Of a DNA stretch of 64,000 bases, positions 1-8,453 are shown in pieces (the first letter of the stretch is position 1; each line of letters opens with the position of its first letter). The notes under the pieces are model-generated. The model saw only the letters and a program-made list of their open reading frames with translations, was not told the DNA's origin and made no database searches. Source of the stretch: Sideroxyarcus sp. (GTDB lineage Bacteria > Pseudomonadota > Gammaproteobacteria > Burkholderiales > Gallionellaceae). The position numbers and the translations under genes are program-made. Location of the stretch: the NCBI GenBank assembly GCA_030652215.1, contig JAUSBC010000005.1, forward strand, positions 62,001-126,000, written 5' to 3'.

Positions 1-1151
1 ACGAGTGCCACAAGAAAGACGACAAGCACAAGGGAGGCCTAGGCACGGACTGCGCGAAGTGCCATGTCGAAAAAGACTGGAAGACGACCGAATTTAACCA
101 CGACAAGACCAAGTTCAAGTTGACGGGCAAGCACAATGACGTGAAATGCGCCAAGTGCCACATCGACAACAAGTTCAAGGACACACCGCTGGACTGCAAG
201 TCGTGCCACAAGAAGGACGACGACAAGGCGCACAAGGGCAAGCTCGGTCCGAAGTGCGAATCCTGCCACACAGCGAAGGACTGGAAAGAGGTTCTGTTCG
301 ATCACGACAAGAAGACCAAGTATCCGCTGCTCGGCAAGCACAAGGAAGTGAAGTGCGACAAGTGTCACATCGACAAGAAGTACAAGGACACGCCCAAGGC
401 ATGCAGCTCCTGCCACAAGAAGGATGACGAAAAGGCGCACAAGAACAAATTCGGCAGCAAATGCGAGACTTGTCACACCGAAAAGGATTGGAAGGAAAGC
501 ATATTCAATCACGACAAGACCAAATTCAAATTGCTGGGCAAGCACCAGAAAGCCAAGTGCGTGACTTGCCACAAGGGCGATCTGTACAAGGACAAGATCA
601 AGGACATGACCTGTCTTGCCTGTCATGAAAAGGACGACAAGCACAAAGGCCAGGAAGGCAAGAAGTGCGAGACATGCCATAACGAGGAGCTGTGGACCAA
701 GACCACTTTCAATCACAACAAGATGTCGACCTACCCGTTGCTGGGGCGGCATGCACTGGTGGCTTGCAAGAAGTGCCATGCTGCGCCGACCTTCAAGGAT
801 GCGAAGTCGGACTGCTGGTCGTGCCATGAGAAGGACGATGTGCACAAACGCAAGCTGGGTACGGAATGCCAGACTTGCCACAATGCGCGCGACTGGAAGG
901 CGTGGGACTTCGACCACAACAAGACCGGCTTCAGGCTGGACGGGGCGCACAAAAAAGGCGCCAACAACTGCTACGCCTGCCACAAGCGTCCGATGGACAA
1001 GAAGGTGCTGGTAATCAATACCTGCGGCGGTTGCCATGATCGTGACGATGTCCACAACGGCAGCTTCGGCGACCGTTGCGAGCGGTGTCATATAGGCAAC
1101 GATTGGAAGCAAATCAAGATAGGCGTAACCACAAGCTCGCGCAAAAAATAG
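1..1151 (+). CDS. Multiheme c-type cytochrome, 5'-truncated by the window edge
   Basis: The reading frame is already open at base 3 and runs to TAA at 1149-1151; the N-terminus and any signal peptide lie outside the window. The visible part has 16 complete CXXCH haem-binding motifs plus the CH of another at the edge. They sit in a tandem repeat of about 60-65 residues carrying three motifs each (a pattern like F-N/D-H-D-K-T-K, L-L-G-K-H, Y-K-D-T-P, C-x-x-C-H-K-K-D-D, D-W-K). The protein is very rich in Lys and His. Each CXXCH would covalently bind haem in the periplasm, so the product is a haem wire. Its neighbours are a second multiheme cytochrome and a porin-like barrel, as in porin-cytochrome conduits of neutrophilic Fe(II) oxidisers (the type called PCC3 in Gallionellaceae). 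Electron transfer is well supported; the direction and location (periplasm or cell surface) are inferred. Confidence 0.9.
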   Translation, partial: ECHKKDDKHKGGLGTDCAKCHVEKDWKTTEFNHDKTKFKLTGKHNDVKCAKCHIDNKFKDTPLDCKSCHKKDDDKAHKGKLGPKCESCHTAKDWKEVLFDHDKKTKYPLLGKHKEVKCDKCHIDKKYKDTPKACSSCHKKDDEKAHKNKFGSKCETCHTEKDWKESIFNHDKTKFKLLGKHQKAKCVTCHKGDLYKDKIKDMTCLACHEKDDKHKGQEGKKCETCHNEELWTKTTFNHNKMSTYPLLGRHALVACKKCHAAPTFKDAKSDCWSCHEKDDVHKRKLGTECQTCHNARDWKAWDFDHNKTGFRLDGAHKKGANNCYACHKRPMDKKVLVINTCGGCHDRDDVHNGSFGDRCERCHIGNDWKQIKIGVTTSSRKK

Positions 1152-1196
1152 TATGCGGGCTGTGGGGCGGAAACGTTAATCGAGGGAGGGTGGATC

Positions 1197-2570
1197 ATGA
1201 AACGACTGTTGACGATATTGGGTAATGTGCTTGCAGCGGTGCTAACCGTGTTTGCATTGCAGGCGAGTGCGGCGCCGCAAATGGCCGGGCGCGACTTCAG
1301 CCACATGACCACCGGCTTTCCGTTAACTGGAGTGCATGCAACTGCGGCGTGCGAAACCTGCCACGTGGCCGGGGTGTTCAAAGGCACGGCGAGGAATTGC
1401 GACGGTTGCCATGCCCTGGGCCGGCGCGTCGTGGCAACGCCCAAATCCAGCAACCACATCGTGACCGATGCGGAGTGCGATACCTGCCATTTCAATGCCG
1501 CCACGTTTCTGGGGGCGCGTTACAACCACGGCAATGCACAGCCCGGACAGTGCATGAGTTGCCATAACGGCAGGCTGTCCACGGCCAAACCGGCGAGCCA
1601 CAACAGCGGAAACAAAGCGACCAATTCCTGCGACCAATGCCACCGTTCCTACACTTGGCTGCCGGCGAGCTGGAATCACATCGGTGTGGCACCCGGGACT
1701 TGTGCAAATGCGGGTTGCCATGTGCAGGGCTCCAACCAATATTTCCGGGGTTCAACCCATACCGGATTCCAACTGTCCCATCCCGTGTGCGACGATTGTC
1801 ACAACATGTATGCCTGGAGTCCTGCCCCGTACAAGCACAACAGCCCGGCGCTGTGTTCGAGTTGCCACAACGGGACAACCGCCACCGGCAAAGGGCCGAG
1901 CCACGGATACACGACAGCCGAATGCAATACCTGCCACAGAAATACGATTAGCTGGGCGGGCGCCAGTTATCACTCGGGCGCCGTGGCGGGCATCTGCGGG
2001 ACATGTCATAACGGCACGAACAACGTCAAAGGCACGGTGAACGACCCGAACGGAACGCATATTCCGTTGACGGCAGGCGGAAACCCGAACTGCGACCTGT
2101 GCCATACCAGCACCACGACATTCACCGTATACCGGATGAACCACGGCGGCATTGCGACCTGCAATAACTGCCATGCGTCCACTTCCCCGTATGTGGTCAC
2201 CACGAAGAGAGTGCTGGGAAATCACCAGGGTTCGACAAGCTCCCAGGACTGCGTGAATTGCCATACTTCTACCAGCACCTGGGCAGGTGCGCTGGGCAGC
2301 AAGCCGAGCAACCACATTCCGGAAGGCACCGCGCCGTCGTGCAGTACCTGCCATACCGGATCGACTGTGTTGAGAGGAAGCTCGTTGCATGCTTACTTGC
2401 AGGGCATGGCTTGCACGACCTGCCACCTGAAGAGCAATCCATATTCCGGTAACGGACAGGATACGAAGTCGGTCGGACATGAGGGTATGAAGGCCGGGGA
2501 TGATTGTTCCAAGTCAGGGTGCCATAAGCCGCTGGGTAACAAGGGCACTGCGTACACTAATTGGGATTAA
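1197..2570 (+). CDS. Secreted multiheme c-type cytochrome (14 CXXCH plus 2 CX4CH)
   Basis: The 457-residue protein starts with a typical Sec signal peptide (MKRLL, hydrophobic stretch, cleavage near ASA-AP at about residue 26). It has 14 CXXCH motifs spread over residues 50-410, and two spaced variants, CANAGCH and CSKSGCH, that fit CX4CH. CX4CH haem attachment is known in some tetrahaem c3 cytochromes, so up to 16 haems are possible. Distal His residues (for example in the repeated NHG and SHG contexts) could be axial ligands. The gene lies 45 bp after the upstream cytochrome with GAGGGTGGATC before the ATG, so the two are probably co-transcribed. A role in moving electrons across the periplasm or outer membrane is inferred from the locus. 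Confidence 0.88.
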   Translation: MKRLLTILGNVLAAVLTVFALQASAAPQMAGRDFSHMTTGFPLTGVHATAACETCHVAGVFKGTARNCDGCHALGRRVVATPKSSNHIVTDAECDTCHFNAATFLGARYNHGNAQPGQCMSCHNGRLSTAKPASHNSGNKATNSCDQCHRSYTWLPASWNHIGVAPGTCANAGCHVQGSNQYFRGSTHTGFQLSHPVCDDCHNMYAWSPAPYKHNSPALCSSCHNGTTATGKGPSHGYTTAECNTCHRNTISWAGASYHSGAVAGICGTCHNGTNNVKGTVNDPNGTHIPLTAGGNPNCDLCHTSTTTFTVYRMNHGGIATCNNCHASTSPYVVTTKRVLGNHQGSTSSQDCVNCHTSTSTWAGALGSKPSNHIPEGTAPSCSTCHTGSTVLRGSSLHAYLQGMACTTCHLKSNPYSGNGQDTKSVGHEGMKAGDDCSKSGCHKPLGNKGTAYTNWD

Positions 2571-2684
2571 CGAAGAGCAGATCGTGAAGGTCGCTGTGCG
2601 CGGCCTTTGGTCAGTGTGTTGAGGCAGGATGCACCGTCACATCAAGATGGCGGGCAAAAATATCAGAGGGTATCGGGAGCAAGC

Positions 2685-4844
2685 ATGAAGAGTTACTCAA
2701 ATTTCCGCCGGGTGTGCGGACTGCTATTGATGTCGGTCGTTCCGGCGATCACAAGTGCGCAGCCGCTGGATGACGTGACGCTGGAGTACCAGAGTCAGGG
2801 CGTTGTCGCCACTATCCGCTTGACCGGGCCGGTGCAATACCTGCGCCACTTTCCCGAGAGCCACGGCAAAACGCTGGAAATCAATTATGACCGCGTTGCC
2901 GGCGCGACGAGTGCCGAGATATGGGTGGATGGTGAAGTGCGCAAATCACCTTCTTCCGGTCTGATCCCGAGTTTTACGGTGACGACGCGTGACCAACAAA
3001 CCAAGCCGAGGCTGGTGATCGAATTCGCGCGCGAGGCGGAATACAGTGTCGCCGCCGGCAAGGATGGTCGCAGCCTGCTGGTCACCATCCGGCCTGAAAA
3101 GCGCCAAGTGAGCGATGAACCTTTGCCTTTCCTGCCCGCGGTCAAGCCGCTGCCGAAAGCGGCAGCGGGCGCAACGCCAACAGCGGAGCAAGCCGCCGCC
3201 GCGGATACCAACATGCAAGCGCATGCATTGATGGTGCAGGGCCGCGATGCGCTGGCTGCCAAAAACAACGAGGCGGCAGTGGATGCGCTGAACAAGCTGC
3301 TGCTGTTGCCGCCCAACGATTACACCCAGGACGGGCAGGAGTGGATCGGTGTGGCACGAGACCGCGCCGGGCAAGACGCCAAGGCCAAGGTCGAATACGA
3401 CTTGTACCTGAGGTTGTATCCCGATGGTGCCGGGGCGGCGCGCGTAGCCAAGCGTCTGGCCGGTGTAGCCGGTGCGGAAGTCGGCAAACCGATGACCGAA
3501 GTGGCCGAGCCGAAAAAGAAGTCCAGCCTGATGACCTACGGCAGCGTGTCCACGCGTTATTACTACGGCAGAAGCACGATTGAATCGACGTACACGTTCA
3601 ACAATGCGGTGACGACGGATACGCTGTCCCTGACCGACCAATCCATGCTCATCACCAGCGTGGACGCCTCCGAACGTTTCAGGAGCGAAGACACGGACGC
3701 GCGCTTGGTATTTCGCGATGTGGACACCCGCAACTTCCTGTCCAATCAGCCCAGCCGTAATCGCGTGAGTGCAGCCTACGGCGAGATCAAGGGCCGTGCG
3801 CAGGAATACCTGGTGCGCGTGGGGCGTCAGTCCTCCATGGGAGGCGGCGTGCTGGGGCGTTTCGACGGCCTGACGGGCGCCTACGGGAACCAGGATTTGC
3901 GCGTCAACGGCGTGGCGGGATCGCTGGTGGATTATTCGCAAGGCAGCAAGCCGCGCTTCGTCGGCGCGAGCGTGGATAAGGGGGAGTTCTCGGTGTACGC
4001 CATCGACCAGACCGTGGAAGGCGTACAGGACCGCCGCGCATTGGGGGCCGAGTATCGCTATTTCGACGACAAGAGAAGCGCGTTCGCGCTGCTGGATTAC
4101 GATACCTATTTCAAGGCGGTGAATGCGGCGCAGTTTATCGGCACGTCCAGACTGAACGAGGCCACAGTGAATTTCATGGTGGATCATCGCAAGGCGCCGT
4201 CGCTGAGCATACGCAATGCCTTGAACGGTGCGAGCACGTCTTCCGTGAATGCGCTGCTGCAAACCATGTCGGCCAGCAGCTTGCGCGATCTGGCTCTGTC
4301 GCGCACTGCAGTCTCCAATATGGGGCAAGTCGGCGTCACTATGCCCTTGCGCGAAAAATGGCAGGCAGGCGGCGATGTGCGGCTGACCAACACGACGGGT
4401 TTGCCAACCAGCGGAGCCGCTCCGGTCAACGGAATCCCCGCGCCTGAAGGCTACCTGGAGGAGATACCGAGTCGCGGACTGGAAAAGAGCCTGACAGGTC
4501 AGATCATTGGCAGCGGCTTGTACAGACAGGGCGACATCTGGTCGGGCAGTGTCACGCTCAGCACCAGCAGTGCCGTGAACGGCCGTTTCGTCTACTTCTA
4601 CAACCATACCCAGTTCAATAACGGATGGTCGCTGGACAGCTCGCTGCAACTATCGGGATATAAAGACCAGTACGGCGGCAAGACTACCCGTACCTCGCCC
4701 ATGGTGCGCGGCGCCTATCGCATCAGGGAGCAACTGTATGTGGATGTCGACTGCGGTTACGAATACATCGGCTATAGTGGCGTTCAAATGAGCTCCAAGA
4801 CCCAACGGTTTTCTTTGTCGACGGGATTGCGCTGGGATTTCTGA
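2685..4844 (+). CDS. Porin-like outer-membrane protein of the cytochrome locus
   Basis: I start at the ATG at 2685, giving 719 residues, because it begins a clear signal peptide (MKSYSNFRR, hydrophobic core, TSA-QP) and has GGGAG just upstream; an in-frame start at 2607 would put 26 polar residues in front. Residues about 30-150 form a beta-rich domain. Residues about 170-265 are Ala-rich with a TPR-like helical pattern. From about residue 285 the sequence shows alternating polar/hydrophobic strands typical of a beta-barrel, ending in the aromatic C-terminus RWDF that the outer-membrane assembly machinery recognises. Coming last in a cytochrome-cytochrome-barrel gene set, it is a plausible sheath for haem wires crossing the outer membrane. 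I do not recognise a named family, and the N-terminal periplasmic extension is unusual for a simple porin. Confidence 0.72.
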   Translation: MKSYSNFRRVCGLLLMSVVPAITSAQPLDDVTLEYQSQGVVATIRLTGPVQYLRHFPESHGKTLEINYDRVAGATSAEIWVDGEVRKSPSSGLIPSFTVTTRDQQTKPRLVIEFAREAEYSVAAGKDGRSLLVTIRPEKRQVSDEPLPFLPAVKPLPKAAAGATPTAEQAAAADTNMQAHALMVQGRDALAAKNNEAAVDALNKLLLLPPNDYTQDGQEWIGVARDRAGQDAKAKVEYDLYLRLYPDGAGAARVAKRLAGVAGAEVGKPMTEVAEPKKKSSLMTYGSVSTRYYYGRSTIESTYTFNNAVTTDTLSLTDQSMLITSVDASERFRSEDTDARLVFRDVDTRNFLSNQPSRNRVSAAYGEIKGRAQEYLVRVGRQSSMGGGVLGRFDGLTGAYGNQDLRVNGVAGSLVDYSQGSKPRFVGASVDKGEFSVYAIDQTVEGVQDRRALGAEYRYFDDKRSAFALLDYDTYFKAVNAAQFIGTSRLNEATVNFMVDHRKAPSLSIRNALNGASTSSVNALLQTMSASSLRDLALSRTAVSNMGQVGVTMPLREKWQAGGDVRLTNTTGLPTSGAAPVNGIPAPEGYLEEIPSRGLEKSLTGQIIGSGLYRQGDIWSGSVTLSTSSAVNGRFVYFYNHTQFNNGWSLDSSLQLSGYKDQYGGKTTRTSPMVRGAYRIREQLYVDVDCGYEYIGYSGVQMSSKTQRFSLSTGLRWDF

Positions 4845-4958
4845 ACCGGTTGCGGAGTATCATCGCGGCCTGAATGCGTTGCCCGGCGAGTCATGGGCAA
4901 CAATCCCCATTGCAACAGTGTGGGATGCGGCGTCTGGCCTGCCGGCCGGAGGCAATTT

Positions 4959-4977
4959 AATAATGATTATTATTTAA
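4959..4977. promoter_or_regulatory. Fur-box-like AT-rich palindrome upstream of sucC
   Basis: The 15-bp palindrome TAATAAT-G-ATTATTA (4958-4972) lies about 70 bp before sucC. Against the classic 19-bp Fur box (GATAATGATAATCATTATC), bases 4959-4977 match at 13 of 19 positions. It could be an iron-responsive operator or just an AT-rich promoter element. Weak on its own. Confidence 0.3.
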
Positions 4978-5042
4978 GAGGCGTCTGCCAGTGCATCCGA
5001 TGCGCTCTGGTAGATTCTTCACTTCCTAAAACAGGAGTCATC

Positions 5043-6206
<1,164 letters not shown>

Positions 6207-6211
6207 ACATC

Positions 6212-6256
6212 ATGTCCATACTTATTTATTAAGACACCAGAGTCATCACCCAAGGC
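6212..6256 (+). other. Interrupted 5' end of sucD (in-frame TAA at codon 7)
   Basis: The usual SucD start is present as ATG at 6212, 5 bp after sucC, and reads M-S-I-L-I-Y-stop-D-T-R-V-I-T-Q-G before joining M-T-G-K at 6257. Homologues read MSILINKDT here, so the frame is kept but the N-K pair is replaced by Tyr and TAA (6230-6232). The change from a hypothetical AATAAA to TATTAA needs two A-to-T changes, or an inversion of a 4-bp core flanked by TT and AA. Seen directly: the stop. Inferred: the ancestral state. Confidence 0.75.
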
Positions 6257-7093
6257 ATGACCGGCAAGGTCGGCCAGTTCCATACCTTCCACTGCAAGAG
6301 CTATGCGAACGGTGCGAATTGCTTCGTTGCGGGTGTGAATCCGAAAAAAGCCGGTGAAGATTTCGAAGGCATTCCGGTCTACGCTTCGGTGCTGGACGCG
6401 AAAAAGGCAACGGGTGCAACCGTGTCCGTGATCTACGTGCCGCCCTCGGGCGCGGCAGCAGCCATCGACGAAGCGGTCGAAGCCGATCTGGATCTGGTGA
6501 TCTGCATCACCGAGGGTATTCCCGTGCACGACATGCTGAAGACGCGCTACAAGATGCAAGGCAAGCGCACCATCCTGATCGGACCGAACTGCCCCGGCCT
6601 GATCACGCCGGACGAGATCAAGATCGGCATCATGCCCGGACACATCCACAAGAAGGGCCGCATCGGCGTGGTTTCGCGTTCCGGCACGCTGACGTACGAA
6701 GCTGTCGGACAACTCTCCGCGCTGGGTTACGGCCAGTCGTCCTGCGTGGGTATTGGCGGTGACCCCATCAACGGCATGAAGCACATCGATGTGATGCGTC
6801 TGTTCAACGACGATCCCGAGACCGATGCCGTGATCATGGTGGGCGAGATCGGCGGCACCGACGAAGAAGAGTGCGCGCGCTGGATCAAGACCAACATGAA
6901 AAAACCGGTGGTCGGCTTCATCGCCGGCGTCACCGCACCGGAAGGCAAGCGCATGGGTCACGCAGGCGCTATCATCTCCGGCGGCCAGGGCGGCGCCAAC
7001 GAGAAACTGGCAGTCATGGAAGAAAGCGGCATCCACATCACGCGCAATCCGGCTGAGATGGGCCGTACGATGCAAAAGATATTGAGGGGCTGA
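6257..7093 (+). CDS. sucD: Succinate-CoA ligase subunit alpha, probably restarted after an early stop
   Basis: SucD binds CoA and carries the phosphorylated active-site His of succinyl-CoA synthetase. From ATG 6257 the frame gives 278 residues, about 15 short of the normal length because the canonical start at 6212 is followed by TAA at codon 7. What is lost is the first beta strand and the first Gly of the CoA-binding Rossmann fold; TGKVGQFH, the GPNCPG segment and the catalytic His region GHAGAIISGGQGG near the C-terminus are intact. Ribosome binding before 6257 is poor (AAGG with 2-3 nt spacing). The options are a restarted, possibly weakened protein, stop-codon readthrough, a true mutation or an assembly error. 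The rest of the gene shows no decay. Confidence 0.85.
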   Translation: MTGKVGQFHTFHCKSYANGANCFVAGVNPKKAGEDFEGIPVYASVLDAKKATGATVSVIYVPPSGAAAAIDEAVEADLDLVICITEGIPVHDMLKTRYKMQGKRTILIGPNCPGLITPDEIKIGIMPGHIHKKGRIGVVSRSGTLTYEAVGQLSALGYGQSSCVGIGGDPINGMKHIDVMRLFNDDPETDAVIMVGEIGGTDEEECARWIKTNMKKPVVGFIAGVTAPEGKRMGHAGAIISGGQGGANEKLAVMEESGIHITRNPAEMGRTMQKILRG

Positions 7094-7110
7094 TTTAGTG
7101 GTAAATTGAG

Positions 7111-7158
7111 AAGGGGAAGAGGGCAGCCTTTGTGAGGTGAGCTTTCTTCCCCTTTTTT
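7111..7158 (+). terminator. Rho-independent terminator after sucCD
   Basis: AAGGGGAAGA (7111-7120) pairs perfectly with TCTTCCCCTT (7145-7154) across a 24-nt loop and is followed by more T residues to 7158. It lies between the sucD stop and the GTG of the TerC-family gene, so it separates the two units. Confidence 0.75.
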
Positions 7159-7177
7159 CTATTCTGAAGGGAATGCT

Positions 7178-7915
7178 GTGCTGGAAATGTTAAATTCCCC
7201 CCAGTTCTGGGTGGATGTATTCAAGATCATCATGATCGACCTGTTGCTCAGCGGCGATAACGCGGTGGTGATTGCGCTTGCCTGCCGTAACCTGCCTGCG
7301 GCACAGCGCAAAAAAGGCATCATGTACGGCGTGGGCGGGGCGATTGGTTTGCGTGTCGTGCTGACTTTCTTTGCGGTGAGTTTGCTGGCGTTGCCTTATC
7401 TCAAGCTGGTGGGCGCATTGCTGCTGCTGTGGATCGGCGTCAAACTGATCCTGCCGGAAGAAGAGCACGGCGAAGGCAACATCAAGGCCGAAGCGCATCT
7501 GTGGGGTGCGATCAAGACGATCATCGTCGCTGACTTTGTGATGAGCCTGGATAACGTGCTGGGCGTGGCGGCGGCGGCGAAGGGTAATACCTTCCTGCTG
7601 GTTTTTGGTTTGCTGATCAGCATTCCCTTGATCGCCTGGAGCAGCCAACTGGTATTGAGACTGATTGACCGTTACCCGTTCATCATCTATGCGGGCGGCG
7701 CGCTGCTGGGCTATGTGGCGGGCGAGATGCTGGTCGGCGAAGCCCTGTTCAAACCCTTGATAGACGAACATCACTCATTGCATTTCCTGGTTCCGGCAGT
7801 ATGCGCGGTGCTGGTATTGGCGCTGGGTAAGTGGCTGGCGATGCGCAAGGCAGTGTCGGAGAAAGCTGTGGATCTGGTGGACGAGCAGGTGCCCGCTGCC
7901 CGCGATAAACCCTGA
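7178..7915 (+). CDS. TerC-family (YjbE-type) integral membrane protein
   Basis: A 245-residue protein of about seven hydrophobic segments with the TerC hallmark acidic motifs inside membrane helices: LLLSGDNAVVIALACR near residue 22 and VMSLDNVLGVAAAAKG near residue 122. TerC proteins are linked to metal ion (notably manganese) efflux and metal resistance; the substrate cannot be read from sequence. I use GTG 7178 because GAAGGGA lies 5 nt upstream, whereas ATG 7187 would be too far from it. The strong terminator before it gives it its own transcription start. It is 14 bp from the next gene and probably co-transcribed with it. Confidence 0.88.
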   Translation: MLEMLNSPQFWVDVFKIIMIDLLLSGDNAVVIALACRNLPAAQRKKGIMYGVGGAIGLRVVLTFFAVSLLALPYLKLVGALLLLWIGVKLILPEEEHGEGNIKAEAHLWGAIKTIIVADFVMSLDNVLGVAAAAKGNTFLLVFGLLISIPLIAWSSQLVLRLIDRYPFIIYAGGALLGYVAGEMLVGEALFKPLIDEHHSLHFLVPAVCAVLVLALGKWLAMRKAVSEKAVDLVDEQVPAARDKP

Positions 7916-7929
7916 ACGGAGAAATGCAC

Positions 7930-8355
7930 ATGAAAATATTGATTCCGGTAGACGGTTCGGCTGGCAGCAACAGTGCGGTGGAACATGTGATCGCCAGCCT
8001 GGCCGGGCTGAAAGAGGCGCCGCAGGTGTGTTTGCTGAATGTGCAGTGGAAGCTGGCTTCCGGCAACGTGAAACTGTTCATCAATCAGGACACGATCAAC
8101 GACTATTACCGCGAACAGGGCATGTCCGCGCTGGCGGAAGCGCGCGCCAGGCTGGACGCCGTTGGGCTGGCTTATTCCTACCACATCAGCATCGGCACGC
8201 CGGCTGAAGCCATTGTGCAGTACGCGCAGGAGCAGGCCGTGGATCAGATCGTCATGGGCACCCACGGGCAAGGGACGCTATCCCATGTGCTGCTGGGGTC
8301 GGTGGCCAGCAAGGTCGCGCATCTGGCCAAAACCCCTGTATTGCTGGTTAAGTGA
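7930..8355 (+). CDS. Universal stress protein, UspA family
   Basis: A 141-residue single-domain Usp from ATG 7930 (MKILIPVDGSAGS), chosen over ATG 7924 because GGAGA at 7918-7922 is correctly spaced only for 7930. The nucleotide-binding signature is present: G-T-H-G-Q-G, then G-S eight residues later, then TPVLLVK at the end. This is the ATP-binding type (G2xG9xGS/T). The role is a stress-responsive cytoplasmic nucleotide-binding protein; the specific signal is unknown. Follows the TerC-family gene closely. Confidence 0.9.
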   Translation: MKILIPVDGSAGSNSAVEHVIASLAGLKEAPQVCLLNVQWKLASGNVKLFINQDTINDYYREQGMSALAEARARLDAVGLAYSYHISIGTPAEAIVQYAQEQAVDQIVMGTHGQGTLSHVLLGSVASKVAHLAKTPVLLVK

Positions 8356-8453
8356 AACGGCTGACAAATCAAACAGGTATGGTTTGGAGTTGAAAAATGT
8401 TTTAGTATTCCACCCCGTAGGCTCAGGGATTGAGTAAATCGGGCGTGGTGAAT

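Noticed and set aside
39-1112. 357-codon hydrophobic minus-strand frame opposite the first cytochrome
   Set aside because: The Val/Leu-rich pattern is the reverse complement of Lys/His/Cys codons of the cytochrome repeat, not a membrane protein.
1-1151. Regularly spaced repeats that might suggest a CRISPR array
   Set aside because: The periodicity is protein-coding (CXXCH units of about 60-65 codons), units are diverged, and no short identical repeats with unique spacers occur.
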